Assembly (NCBI GenBank): GCA_965249225.1
Contig: CBDFLT010000009.1
Coordinates: 682,001 to 746,000, forward strand
Reading direction: 5' to 3'
Origin: CBDFLT01 sp965249225
GTDB taxonomy: Bacteria > Chloroflexota > Dehalococcoidia > Lucifugimonadales > G963668185
Length of the DNA stretch: 64,000 bases
This document shows positions 26,425 through 35,693 of the stretch, one piece after another. A program made the position numbers and the translations under genes. Under the pieces are notes generated by a model that was not told the origin of the DNA, made no database searches, and saw nothing but the letters and a program-made list of their open reading frames with translations. The stretch's first letter is position 1. Each line of letters starts with the position of its first letter.

Positions 26425-27102
26425 ATGGAAGTTGCGAGCGTCCAACTGTCGCCCAGGATGATAACTGGAAAGAAGGTGAGCAGGCTGCGCCGCCAGGGGA
26501 TCGTCCCCGTCCACGTCTACGGTATGGACCGGGATCCCCAGTCCCTCCAGGTGGAGGCTCAGGTGCTGCGGCGGCTTCTGCCCCGCGTGGGCACCAATGT
26601 CCCCGTGTCGGTGGCCGTCGATGGTGAGGACGGCGAGTCCATCTGCTTCGTGCGCGAGGTCCAGAGCCATCCGGTGACCGATGATATCGTCCACGTTGAT
26701 TTCATGCGAGTCGAGGCCTCCCGCAGGATACAAGTCGAGGTCCCCATCGTTCTGGAGGGCGTCGCTCCCGCGACCCACCTGATGGACGGCACGCTGGTGC
26801 AGCAGTTACAGGTCCTGGTCGTTGAGGGCCTGCCGATGGAGATTCCGGAGTCCGTCACAGTCGATGTATCGGTCCTGGAGGACTTCGAGCAGTCGGTCCA
26901 CGTGAGCGACCTTTCGGTGGACCCGAGGGTGACGATCGTGAGTTCCTTGGATGAGATGGTCTGCAGGGTCTTGGCGCCGAGGCTGGTCGAGGAAGAGGAG
27001 GTGGTGAAAGTCGCCGAGGAGGAGATCGAGGAGGGTGTCGAGGCCGCTGAGGGAGCCGTACCCAAGGAGGAGGCTGAGGCCGCACAAAAGGCCGGGAGAT
27101 GA
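26425..27102 (+). CDS. rplY: Ribosomal protein bL25, long (CTC) form
   Basis: 225-aa long-form L25/Ctc protein binding 5S rRNA in the large subunit. The N-terminal L25 domain begins VQLSPRMITGKKVSRLRRQGIVPVHVYG. The C-terminal TL5-like beta domain (LEGVAPATHLMDGTLVQQLQVL) is followed by a very acidic tail rich in Glu/Val/Ala. ATG 26425 has AGAGAGG 7 nt upstream; the frame is open to 26299 without family similarity. Monocistronic, convergent with mgtE. Confidence 0.92.
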   Translation: MEVASVQLSPRMITGKKVSRLRRQGIVPVHVYGMDRDPQSLQVEAQVLRRLLPRVGTNVPVSVAVDGEDGESICFVREVQSHPVTDDIVHVDFMRVEASRRIQVEVPIVLEGVAPATHLMDGTLVQQLQVLVVEGLPMEIPESVTVDVSVLEDFEQSVHVSDLSVDPRVTIVSSLDEMVCRVLAPRLVEEEEVVKVAEEEIEEGVEAAEGAVPKEEAEAAQKAGR

Positions 27103-27122
27103 AAAGCAGTCGGCTGAGTGAA

Positions 27123-27160
27123 CGGTGTGTGGAGCGTGGTGCCTACTTAAGGACACACCG
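27123..27160. terminator. Inverted repeat between convergent rplY and mgtE
   Basis: CGGTGTGT and ACACACCG separated by 22 nt. No clear U-tract. Possibly a bidirectional terminator. Confidence 0.35.
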
Positions 27161-27179
27161 AGGCCTTTAGATATAGCTT

Positions 27180-28553
27180 CTAAAGCAGCGAGTTGACCAG
27201 GATCGTAGCTATACCAAGCAATAAGAGGAAGCCGATAACGTCGGTGACGGTGGTTACGATCACGGCGGAGCCCGTTGCCGGGTCCATGTGAAAGCGCCGT
27301 AGCAAAAGGGGTATGGCGGCGCCTGCCAGTCCCGCCACCAGCATGTTGCCTACCATGGCCACGCCTACTATTAAGCCCAGGATCGGATCGCCCTTCCATC
27401 CGAACGCGATGAGCCCGATGACGACACCCAGCAGTAGCCCGTGTACGAGACCCAGGGACAGCTCCTTGGCGAGAAGGGGGACCCCACGTTGCCCGGGGAT
27501 GTCTCCCAGGGCCATGCTCCGGATGACCAGCGTGAGGGTCTGAGTGCCGGCGATGCCCCCTTGGCCGGCGATGACGGGAAGGAACACGGCTATCGTCACC
27601 ACCTTGGCAATTGTTGACTCGAAGGCGCTGATCACCAGTGCGGCCAAAATGGTGGTAGCCAGGTTGACGTAGAGCCACGGCAGCCGGCGACCCACCGAGC
27701 TTCTCAAAGGGCCGAATACCCTCTCCCCGCCTATACCCGTGATCATATACATGTCTTCGGTGGCCTCTTCCTCCAGCACCTCTACCGCGTCTTCCAGCAA
27801 GATGACTCCCACAAGTCTCTGCTCCTCATCTACTACCGGTAGAGTCCTTAAGCTGTAGCGGTCCATCAGGCGGGCGGACTCTTCTTGATCGACGTCGGCG
27901 CCAACCGAGATGATGTCGGGGTCCATGATTTCCCGTACGAGGCCCGTGGGTCGGGCCAGGGCGAGGCGGGTCACGCTCAGAGTACCCACCAGCCTCCCCG
28001 CGCCGTCCACGATGAAAATGGTGTCCACGCTCTCCGCCTCGGGTTCCAGAAGCCTGAGTGCGTCCAGGGCATTGGCCGCCGTCATGTCTTCTCTGACGGA
28101 GAGGTACTCGGGGGTCATCACGCCCCCGGCGCTCTCCTCGGCATACTCCAGCAGCTGGGCGACCTCGGCGGCCTCCTCCATTCCCTCCAGGGTCTCCTGG
28201 GACCGCTCCTCCGGAAGCTGCCTTAGAACGTCCGCCGCCACCTCGGGCCTTGCGTCATCCAGGATTTCCGAGAGAGAAGAGGTCTCTACTTCCCCGAACA
28301 CCTCCACGGCCTCTTCCGGACTCAGATGCTCCAGGACCTTGGCGGAATCTTCCGACGTTAGCGTGTTCAAAAGGGCTTGCTGATGCAGACCACTCAGCAA
28401 CCGCAGTACGTACGCCTGGTCCGCACGGTGCAGGGCATTGAACAGGTCGAGGGCGGACTCGAACTCCTCCCGTTCGAGGAGATCATGAATCTGTCTCCAA
28501 GCCCCCTCTCCCTGCTCTCGAGGCTCGGCTATTGTGCTGTCTTGTCCTTCCAT
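27180..28553 (-). CDS. mgtE: Magnesium transporter MgtE
   Basis: 457 aa. The N-terminal superhelical MgtE_N domain (VLEHLSPEEAVEVFGEVETSSLSEILDD ... ELP-type repeats) is followed by a CBS pair (YLSVREDMTAANALDALR and IMDPDIISVGADVDQEESARLMDRY). The C-terminal five-helix MgtE channel domain has RRLPWLYVNLATTILAALVI, VIAGQGGIAGTQTLTLVIRSMALGDI and GNMLVAGLAGAAIPLLLRR. Mg2+-gated uptake channel in the cytoplasmic membrane. The length is normal. Divergent from the VWA gene cluster; the gap 28554-28745 shows no gene. Confidence 0.94.
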   Translation of the reverse strand: MEGQDSTIAEPREQGEGAWRQIHDLLEREEFESALDLFNALHRADQAYVLRLLSGLHQQALLNTLTSEDSAKVLEHLSPEEAVEVFGEVETSSLSEILDDARPEVAADVLRQLPEERSQETLEGMEEAAEVAQLLEYAEESAGGVMTPEYLSVREDMTAANALDALRLLEPEAESVDTIFIVDGAGRLVGTLSVTRLALARPTGLVREIMDPDIISVGADVDQEESARLMDRYSLRTLPVVDEEQRLVGVILLEDAVEVLEEEATEDMYMITGIGGERVFGPLRSSVGRRLPWLYVNLATTILAALVISAFESTIAKVVTIAVFLPVIAGQGGIAGTQTLTLVIRSMALGDIPGQRGVPLLAKELSLGLVHGLLLGVVIGLIAFGWKGDPILGLIVGVAMVGNMLVAGLAGAAIPLLLRRFHMDPATGSAVIVTTVTDVIGFLLLLGIATILVNSLL

Positions 28554-28745
28554 GTTTCACCTGCGGCTTGATGAAAACACCGGCCGTCGTGCCTTCGCCG
28601 GCGAGCGGATATGGTAACCCCATACTAACTTTAACATGAGCTCCGGCGGGCTCATGGTGGTGAAGCGCCTTCTGGGGCACGCACGGTTAAAGGTTGCTAA
28701 GTGGGGTGTAGTATTATGGCCTGACACACACTCCAGGACTGGCCC

Positions 28746-29285
28746 GTGACCGTTTACAGATACTCTCGCTGGGATGGAAGCCAAGATGCATTCGGGGTCG
28801 ATGAGGACTCGATTCTCGAATCCTTGTCGGACGATATTCTGTCCCACGGCGACGTGAACCACGCGCTCCGCAGCCTGTTCCGCCAGGGCGTCGAGGACGG
28901 AGGCCGGATGGAGCGAATCGAGGGACTGCACGACCTGCTGGAGCGTCTAAAAAGGCAGCGCCAACGGCAGCTTGATCGCTACAATCTGGATTCACTGTTC
29001 GACGGCCTTGAGGAGCGCATTCGAGACATCGTCGACACCGAGCGGAGAGGAATCGACCGTCGTCTGGACGAGGCCCGCGGGGAGTTGGCGGAGTCCGTCG
29101 CGCATGAGGAGCACCTGGGTCTCGCAATGGAGCTGCTTGAACAGCGCGCACGGCAGAGCAAGGAAACCCTGGACAACCTGCCTGATAGTGCGGCCGGAGC
29201 CGTTGCGCAGCTCAGGGACTACGACTTCATGGACCCTGAGGCCCGCCGTAAGTTCCAGGACCTGCTGGACATGCTGAATCGGTAG
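28746..29285 (+). CDS. Rv0959-like VWA protein, N-terminal third
   Basis: 179-aa piece matching the N-terminal part of long (about 670 aa) VWA proteins such as mycobacterial Rv0959: VYRYSRWDGSQDAFGVDEDS, then RQRQRQLDRYNLDSLFDGLEERI and EYDFMDPEARRKFQDLL-type text (here DYDFMDPEARRKFQDLL). An in-frame TAG at 29283-29285 ends it, and the same frame continues with ATG immediately after. It is either a genuine gene fission with stop-start coupling or a nonsense lesion or sequence error. The family is often linked with MoxR-like AAA ATPases; none is seen here. Confidence 0.7.
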   Translation: MTVYRYSRWDGSQDAFGVDEDSILESLSDDILSHGDVNHALRSLFRQGVEDGGRMERIEGLHDLLERLKRQRQRQLDRYNLDSLFDGLEERIRDIVDTERRGIDRRLDEARGELAESVAHEEHLGLAMELLEQRARQSKETLDNLPDSAAGAVAQLRDYDFMDPEARRKFQDLLDMLNR

Positions 29286-29594
29286 ATGTTGGAAAGTCTT
29301 TTCCAGAGCCTGCGCAAGCAGCTTCAGGAGACCAGCCCCGAGGAGATGGATGAGCTCAGGAACATGGTCCAGGCGTTCAACCAGATGCTGCGCGATCGGT
29401 TCTCCGGTCTCGATCCCGACTTCGAAGGGTTCATGGAGAGGTACGGCCGCTTCTTCGACCCCGACCGTCCTACCAGCCTGGACGAGCTTGTCGAGCGGCT
29501 TGAGCACCGGATGGCGGCAATGCGTTCGCTGATGGCCAGCATGAGCCCCGAGATGCGCCGCGACCTGGAGTCCGCTAATGGAATCTGCGATTGA
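29286..29594 (+). CDS. Rv0959-like VWA protein, middle segment
   Basis: 102-aa segment (MLESLFQSLRKQLQETSPEE ... FMERYGRFFDPDRPTSLDELVERL ... MSPEMRRDLESA) that corresponds to the central region of the full-length family protein. It is in the same frame as the preceding piece and abuts it at TAG-ATG. It ends at a TGA 17 bp inside the next frame. Removing one A at GCTAATGG (29574-29581) would join it to the next ORF as LESAMESAIDPELMRQL, which fits the family. Confidence 0.65.
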   Translation: MLESLFQSLRKQLQETSPEEMDELRNMVQAFNQMLRDRFSGLDPDFEGFMERYGRFFDPDRPTSLDELVERLEHRMAAMRSLMASMSPEMRRDLESANGICD

Positions 29595-30768
29595 CCCCGA
29601 GCTCATGCGCCAGCTCGGCGAGCTGGCGTCGCTGATGCAAGACATGTTCCCCACGGGTGACCTGGATGCAGAGTACCCGTTCATGGGCGATGAGCCGCTG
29701 ACGCTCCAGCGGGCGATGGAAGTGATAGGGGATCTCCGGGAACTGGATGAGCTGGAAGAACAGATCCAGGAAGTGATGCGCCGCGGCAATATCCAGGACC
29801 TTGACCCCAACAGGATAGAGGAGCACCTGGGTGGGGAGGCGCGGCGTCAGCTTGAGGAGCTGCAACGTATTGTCCAGCAGCTGGAGGAGGCGGGATATCT
29901 CAGGGACGATGGGGACCGGTTAGGGCTGACACCGCGAGGCATAAGGAAACTAGGGTATCAGGCGTTACATCAGGTCTTCTCCGAGCTGAAGAAGGACCGC
30001 CTTGGCCGCCACGTTATGCGCCGTCGGGGTGAGGGAGGAGAGGTCACCGGTGAGACCAAGGGTTTCGAGTTCGGAGACCCCTTTGACATAGACCTGCACC
30101 GGACGCTGTTCAACGCCGTCCAGCGAGGAGGGCCGGAGATTCCCGTTCGGCTGAGCCCCGAGGACCTGGAAGTGCGCCGAACCGAGCATCTCACCCAGGC
30201 GGCCACGGTGCTGCTTCTGGACCTGAGCCGTTCGATGGGTATGTTCGGCAACTTTGCCGCGGCCAAGAGGGTGGCGCTGGCGCTGTACCAGCTCGTCCAT
30301 AGCAGGTTTCCCAGAGACTACTTCGGCATCGTCGGGTTCTCCGACTACGCCGTGGAGGTTAAAGGTGAGGATGTGGCCGAGCTGACCTGGAATGCCTGGG
30401 TCTCCGGGACCAACATGCACCACGCCCTGATGATCGCACGCCGCCTGCTGTCCAGGCAGAAGGCGGCCACCAGACAGGTCCTGATGGTCACCGATGGCGA
30501 GCCCACCGCTCATCTGCAAGATGGACGCTCGTACTTCAGCTATCCGCCCAGCTACGACACCGTTAGCGAGACCCTCAAAGAGGTGAAACGGTGCACCCAG
30601 GAGGGCGTCACCATCAACGTCTTCATGCTGGAGGCCAGCCACCACCTGATGGACTTCGTCGACAGGTTGACCCGGATCAACAGGGGCCGCGCCTTCTACA
30701 CCACCTCCGGCCAGCTCGGGCGGTATGTGATGGTCGATTACCTCAAGGGCCGCACAAGGCGGGTGTGA
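29578..30768 (+). CDS. Rv0959-like VWA protein, C-terminal part with VWA domain
   Basis: 396 aa. A helical region precedes a von Willebrand A domain with the metal-ion site D-L-S-R-S-M (TVLLLDLSRSMGMFGNF), GTNMHHALMIARRLL and the conserved MVTDGEPTAHL. The C terminus (YVMVDYLKGRTRRV) ends like the complete family. Together the three frames total 677 residues, the normal family length. The VWA core is intact, so this part could fold alone if translated from its own ATG, which overlaps the previous stop. Confidence 0.82.
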   Translation: MESAIDPELMRQLGELASLMQDMFPTGDLDAEYPFMGDEPLTLQRAMEVIGDLRELDELEEQIQEVMRRGNIQDLDPNRIEEHLGGEARRQLEELQRIVQQLEEAGYLRDDGDRLGLTPRGIRKLGYQALHQVFSELKKDRLGRHVMRRRGEGGEVTGETKGFEFGDPFDIDLHRTLFNAVQRGGPEIPVRLSPEDLEVRRTEHLTQAATVLLLDLSRSMGMFGNFAAAKRVALALYQLVHSRFPRDYFGIVGFSDYAVEVKGEDVAELTWNAWVSGTNMHHALMIARRLLSRQKAATRQVLMVTDGEPTAHLQDGRSYFSYPPSYDTVSETLKEVKRCTQEGVTINVFMLEASHHLMDFVDRLTRINRGRAFYTTSGQLGRYVMVDYLKGRTRRV

Positions 30769-30849
30769 TGAGCGGTGGCCCACCGCACGCCTTCCTCGGC
30801 ATGATAGACGAGTTCACGGTACAGTAGTCTTTCGGCTGCGTCTGAGCGG

Positions 30850-30884
30850 GTAGGGGCACACGGTCGTGTGCCCCTACTCTTTTG
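30850..30884 (+). terminator. Intrinsic terminator after the VWA gene
   Basis: GTAGGGGCACA / TGTGCCCCTAC, an 11-bp perfect stem with a 6-nt loop followed by TCTTTT. Confidence 0.75.
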
Positions 30885-31003
30885 GCCTCCATGTTACAAT
30901 TTAGGAGTCAGGCTGGCCCTGTTTTCGGGGGCCGGCCCATTAGGCGTTGGGGCCAGGGGCCATCTGAAGTGCCGGCCCCGCGGGCGATTATGTTAGAGGT
31001 GAT

Positions 31004-34000
31004 ATGAGCCTGGAGGCGTTGGGGGGCCTGCTTCAGACGGCCCCTCAGTACAAGAGACTGGCGAGCGTACTTCGAAAGCGGGCGCCATACACTACCGCTC
31101 AGGTGCTGGGCGACGCCGTTCCCTTCGCGCTGGCTACGCTGTGGCGGGAGTTGGGCGTCCCTGTCCTGGTCATCGCGCCGCGTCCCGAGGAGGCCCGTCG
31201 GATCCACGAGCAGATGGTCGCCTGGAGCGGCCGGGAGGAGTCTGTTCTCCACTTTCCCGAGACCGAGACGCTGCCTTTCGAGCGTATCGTGTCCGACATC
31301 GACACGATTCACCAGCGGCTGTACACGCTTTCCAGACTGGCGGGCGATGATCGGGCCGCCCCTGTTGTGGTGGCGTCGGCAGCCGCGGCCGCTCAGAAGA
31401 CAATCGACGTGGACTTGTTCGTCTCCACCACCCACATCCTGCACACCGGCCAGGAGGTTGACCTGGAGGACCTGCTGGGTTCGTGGCGTCGCATGGGCTA
31501 CAAATTTGAGCCGACGGTCCTAGGCCCAGGCGTGGTGAGCCGGCGGGGAGGCATCCTGGACGTATTCCCCGTGGGGTCGGCCGTGCCCGCTCGCATAGAG
31601 CTGTGGGGCGACGAGATAGACAGCATTCGCCACTTCGATCCGGCCACGCAGCGTTCGACCGAGATCGTAGACTCGGTGGCCGTGATTCCGGCCCACGAGA
31701 CCCTTCCGGCTCTGAGCGAGCGAGATGAGGTAGGCCGCGTAATGGCCTCCCTCGACACGTCCAATTGCACCGATGCCGCGCAGGACCGTATTCGGGAGGA
31801 GTTGGACCGGCTTCTGGACGGCCACGACGTAGAGGAGTTGCACTTCTACTCCGGCTTCTTCAACCAGGGCTCGCTCCTCGACTACTTCCCCGAGAACGCT
31901 CTACTGGTGATGTGCCGGCCCTCGGATACAGCGGCCGCCGCGTGGGAGGCCGATGAGCGCGCACACGCGCTGCGCGCCGTCAAGGAGCGGCGCGGCGAAC
32001 TGCCCCTGCGGTTTCCCTCGTCTCATCTCCTCTGGACTGAGATCGAGCAGAGCGGTGCCAGGTTTGGAAGCCGCCTGGACATCGTGCCCTGGGGCGCCGA
32101 GGACCTGACCCGGCGTGACATCCACACGCTGCCCTTCGTATCCACGGCCGGCTATTTGGGTAGGCTGGACCACTTCGTGGACGATGTGAAGGGGCTGGCA
32201 GGGGCGGGTCACAGGGTAATCGCGGTCACGTCGCTCCCCAGAAGGCTGGCCGAGATACTCGGTGAGCGGGGCGTCCAGGCCATGATGCCCGACTCACTGG
32301 AGGAGGTGCCGGACCCCGGGTCCATCACCGCGGTGCCTTCGGCTGGCTCGTGGCTTGGAGACGGGTTCGCCCTGCCGATCGGCCGCCGTAAGTTGGTGGT
32401 GTTCAGCGACACGGACATTTTCGGGTTCGCCAAGCAGCACCGCACCAGACGGCGCAGGGCCGCCAACTGGGACCAGTTTCTGTCGGAGCTTCACCCGGGC
32501 GACTACGTCGTTCACATCGAGCACGGCATCGCCAAGTTCATTGGCACGGGCCGGGCGTCGGAAGACGAGGAAGAAGGGGAGTACCTGGTCCTTCAGTACT
32601 CAGGCGATGACAAGCTGTACGTGCCTCTGGAGCACCTGGACCGAGTGAGCCCTTACATCGCGCCTATGGACCGCGCTCCGGCGCTTACCAGGCTCGGGAC
32701 CCAGGAGTGGAAGCGGACCAAGGAGCGGGTCGAGCGGTCCACCAGAGAGATGGCTGGGGAGCTGCTGTCGCTATACGCCTACCGTGAGCTGGTAAACGGC
32801 CATGCCTTCGCCCCTGATGGAGTCTGGCAGACCGAGCTAGAGGACTCGTTCCCCTTCGAGGAGACGCCCGACCAGAAGACGGCCAGCGTCTACGTCAAGG
32901 CGGACATGGAGGATACCAGGCCGATGGACCGCCTCGTCTGCGGGGACGTGGGCTATGGCAAGACGGAGATCGCGCTGCGTGCCGCCTTCAAGGCCGTGAT
33001 GGACGGTAAACAGGTCGCGGTGCTGGTGCCCACCACCGTCCTGGCTCAGCAGCACTATGTGACCTTCTCCCAGCGGCTCGGGGCCTATCCAGTCAGCATC
33101 GATGTGCTGAGCCGGTTCCGCACGGACAAGGAGCAGCGGGACGTGGTTGAGGGACTCGCCTCGGGGAAGGTGGACATCTGCATCGGGACCCATCGGCTCA
33201 TCCAGAAGGACGTCAGGTTCAAGGACCTGGGGCTGGTCATACTGGACGAGGAGCAGCGGTTTGGCGTTGCCCACAAAGAGCACCTGAAGCAGATGCGTCG
33301 GGAGGTGGACGTTCTCACTCTCACGGCCACGCCGATACCCAGGACTCTCCATATGTCCCTGGCCGGCGTGCGCGATACCAGCACCATCGAAACGCCTCCA
33401 GAGGAGCGCCTGCCCATAAAGACCTACGTCTCAGAGTTAAGCGATGAGCTGATCAGGGAGGCGATACTGCGCGAGATCGACCGGGACGGCCAGGTGTTCT
33501 TCCTGCATAACAGGGTTCACAGCATCGGCTACATGGCCGACTACATCCGCGCGCTAGTGCCCGAGGCGGAGGTCGGAGTCGCCCACGGCCAGATGCCCGA
33601 GGCCCGGCTGGAGCAGACGATGATCGACTTTGCCGCCCGCGAGTTCGATGTGCTGGCCTGCACCACCATCATCGAGTCGGGGTTGGACATGCCCAATGTG
33701 AACACCCTTATCATCAACCGGGCCGACGTGTTCGGCCTGTCCCAGCTATACCAGTTGCGCGGCAGGGTCGGACGCGGCGTGCGGCGGGCCTACACCTACC
33801 TGCTGGTCCCGCCGCACAGGAGTCTGCCCGAGACGGCGGAGAAGCGGCTCAAGACCATGCTGGCGGCAACGGAGCTGGGCGCCGGGTTCCGTATCGCCAT
33901 GAGGGACCTGGAGATACGGGGTGCGGGCAACATTCTAGGCTCCGAGCAGAGCGGATACATCCACGCCGTGGGCTTCGACCTGTACACGCGATTGCTCTCG

Positions 34001-34642
34001 GGCGCGGTGGAGGAGCTGCGTGCGCAGAGAGCGGTCGGTCCGTCCACGGAGGATGCTGGTGAGGCCGCAGGGCTCGATGAGACCCCGCCGGCACTCGCGG
34101 CTTCGGTCGAGCCTGAAGCTCTACTCAAGGTGTCGGATGGGGTCGCGTTCGCTCCCGGCGGGACCTCGCCCCTTCCGGGCGAGGTGAGCGTCGACCTGGG
34201 CGTTCCGGCCCACATATCGCCTGACTACGTCGTCGACCTGTCCACCCGGCTGAGCATCTACCACCGGCTGGCCCGGCTCACCGATCTGGACGACGTGGCG
34301 TCCATGGAGGAGGAGCTGCGCGATCGGTTTGGGCCGCTGCCGTGGCAGGTGAGGAACCTGCTGTACGCGGTGCGGTTGAGGCTGTACGCCAAGAATGCCG
34401 GCGTGGGGTCGATAGCGCGGGAGGGAGGCCTCATCGTGCTTCGCATGGAGGAGGAGATCGGCGGCGCCAGTCGGCCGCTTCAGAAAGTCCTGGGAAGGGG
34501 AGTAACGGTAGGCCACACACAGATCAGGCTGGAGCTGGGCGAGATGCCCGAGGGCTGGGAGGACCGGCTGATGGATGTGGTACAGAAGCTGGCGGACTTC
34601 AGGGAGCGGGTAGTCGCCCAGGCCGAGGTCGCTCCTGTTTGA
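31004..34642 (+). CDS. mfd: Transcription-repair coupling factor
   Basis: 1212-aa DNA translocase that removes stalled RNA polymerase and recruits UvrABC. The UvrB-like N-terminal domains (PETETLPFERIVSD, TVLGPGVVSRRGGILDVFPVG) are followed by the RNAP-interacting domain (LHPGDYVVHIEHGIAKFIG). The RecG-like helicase has Walker A CGDVGYGKTEIALRAA, DEEQ box LVILDEEQRFGV and QLRGRVGRGVRRAYTYLLVP, and the TRCF domain lies at the C terminus. A Shine-Dalgarno sequence (GAGGTG) precedes the ATG. Standing alone, between a terminator and a convergent hairpin. Confidence 0.96.
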   Translation: MSLEALGGLLQTAPQYKRLASVLRKRAPYTTAQVLGDAVPFALATLWRELGVPVLVIAPRPEEARRIHEQMVAWSGREESVLHFPETETLPFERIVSDIDTIHQRLYTLSRLAGDDRAAPVVVASAAAAAQKTIDVDLFVSTTHILHTGQEVDLEDLLGSWRRMGYKFEPTVLGPGVVSRRGGILDVFPVGSAVPARIELWGDEIDSIRHFDPATQRSTEIVDSVAVIPAHETLPALSERDEVGRVMASLDTSNCTDAAQDRIREELDRLLDGHDVEELHFYSGFFNQGSLLDYFPENALLVMCRPSDTAAAAWEADERAHALRAVKERRGELPLRFPSSHLLWTEIEQSGARFGSRLDIVPWGAEDLTRRDIHTLPFVSTAGYLGRLDHFVDDVKGLAGAGHRVIAVTSLPRRLAEILGERGVQAMMPDSLEEVPDPGSITAVPSAGSWLGDGFALPIGRRKLVVFSDTDIFGFAKQHRTRRRRAANWDQFLSELHPGDYVVHIEHGIAKFIGTGRASEDEEEGEYLVLQYSGDDKLYVPLEHLDRVSPYIAPMDRAPALTRLGTQEWKRTKERVERSTREMAGELLSLYAYRELVNGHAFAPDGVWQTELEDSFPFEETPDQKTASVYVKADMEDTRPMDRLVCGDVGYGKTEIALRAAFKAVMDGKQVAVLVPTTVLAQQHYVTFSQRLGAYPVSIDVLSRFRTDKEQRDVVEGLASGKVDICIGTHRLIQKDVRFKDLGLVILDEEQRFGVAHKEHLKQMRREVDVLTLTATPIPRTLHMSLAGVRDTSTIETPPEERLPIKTYVSELSDELIREAILREIDRDGQVFFLHNRVHSIGYMADYIRALVPEAEVGVAHGQMPEARLEQTMIDFAAREFDVLACTTIIESGLDMPNVNTLIINRADVFGLSQLYQLRGRVGRGVRRAYTYLLVPPHRSLPETAEKRLKTMLAATELGAGFRIAMRDLEIRGAGNILGSEQSGYIHAVGFDLYTRLLSGAVEELRAQRAVGPSTEDAGEAAGLDETPPALAASVEPEALLKVSDGVAFAPGGTSPLPGEVSVDLGVPAHISPDYVVDLSTRLSIYHRLARLTDLDDVASMEEELRDRFGPLPWQVRNLLYAVRLRLYAKNAGVGSIAREGGLIVLRMEEEIGGASRPLQKVLGRGVTVGHTQIRLELGEMPEGWEDRLMDVVQKLADFRERVVAQAEVAPV

Positions 34643-34646
34643 TACC

Positions 34647-34675
34647 GCTCGCCCTTGGATGCGCCCAGGGCGAGC
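34647..34675. terminator. Hairpin between convergent mfd and HAD genes
   Basis: GCTCGCCCT / AGGGCGAGC, a 9-bp perfect stem with an 11-nt loop. No U-tract. Possible shared terminator or RNA 3' end. Confidence 0.45.
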
Positions 34676-34694
34676 AGACCGGTTGAACTAGACC

Positions 34695-35402
34695 CTACAC
34701 GCCATCCACCAGTTCGGGCAGCTCGGTCATGCCCTCGATGCGGGGGCACTCAGTGTAGCTCGTGTAGTTGCCGTCGCGGTCCATCAGCACCGGATTGATG
34801 CCTACGCTCAGGGCGCCCTCCACGTCGGAGCTGATCTGGTCCCCCACGTGCATCGCCTCGTGAGACTGGACACCGGCCCTGGTCAGCGCAGTCTGGAACA
34901 TGGCGGGGTTGGGTTTCTCGGCCCCGACCTCGTGGGAGGTGACGGCCAGGTCCAGGTGTGAGGTCAGACCCACGCTCTCGCATAGCTCCCGGCCGGTGCG
35001 GTCCATGTTGGAAAGGAGGCCCAGCGTCAGGCCCCGCTCTCGCAACACCTCCAGCGCCGGCACCACGTCGTCGAACGGCGCCAGCTCATAGGGGATCTGG
35101 CGGATCCGCTGCCATATCTCCCACGCCCGCTCGCCGCTGACCTCCACCTCCGCCCCTTTTAGGACCAGACGCTCGTACTCGGCGAAGAAGCGGTTGTGGC
35201 CTTCTGAATCGCGCTGTCGCAGGGGGCTTAACGCGTTTTGCTCGGCCATGTACCGGTCGGCCAGGGCGTACCCCCGCAGAACACCCTTGTGCGTGAGCGC
35301 GATGCCGAAGTCGGCGCACGCCTCCGACTGGATCTCGAACCGCGAGGGGCTCCACCCGGCCAGCGTGCCGTAGAGATCGAAGAAGACCGCCTTTATCGCC
35401 AC
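34695..35402 (-). CDS. HAD-superfamily hydrolase
   Basis: 235-aa haloacid-dehalogenase-fold phosphatase. Motif I is VFFDLYGTLAG (a D-x-Y-G-T variant), motif II LGLLSNMD, motif III Lys in EVGAEKPNPAMF, and motif IV HVGDQISSDVEGA. The cap is helical (subclass I). The DLYGTL start and VGD-x-x-x-x-D ending are those of the YjjG/REG-2-like group. The start is GTG with TACCAT 6 nt upstream and no Shine-Dalgarno sequence, so possibly a leaderless message. Substrate unknown. Confidence 0.82.
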   Translation of the reverse strand: MAIKAVFFDLYGTLAGWSPSRFEIQSEACADFGIALTHKGVLRGYALADRYMAEQNALSPLRQRDSEGHNRFFAEYERLVLKGAEVEVSGERAWEIWQRIRQIPYELAPFDDVVPALEVLRERGLTLGLLSNMDRTGRELCESVGLTSHLDLAVTSHEVGAEKPNPAMFQTALTRAGVQSHEAMHVGDQISSDVEGALSVGINPVLMDRDGNYTSYTECPRIEGMTELPELVDGV

Positions 35403-35538
35403 ACTCTCATGGTAGCATCCGACGAGAGGCGTGGTCTAAAAGGTGGCCGGAGTAGGACCCGGTGGGCATTTCGACTGTCTTCGAGCCTAGGAAGTTATTC
35501 TAAACCCTTCTCCTTCGAGTGAGCCCCCACCCCAGGAT

Positions 35539-35563
35539 GGTTGTTCCCGCCCACCCGCCCCTG
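35539..35563 (+). repeat. Dispersed intergenic repeat, copy 4
   Basis: GGTTGTTCCCGCCCACCCG core with a CCCACCCCAGGAT lead-in, in the 290-bp gap between the divergent HAD and cofG genes. Confidence 0.6.
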
Positions 35564-35693
35564 ATGGTGGTATCAGAATGACATGGAGGCTGCCATTGTC
35601 ACTCTGGGCCTTTCGCTTAAGGGTGAATTTAGCGGAAGCAGTCTCTGAATCGATGTGGCGACGGGAGAAAGGCGTGAGCGCAGGTGAAAACGG

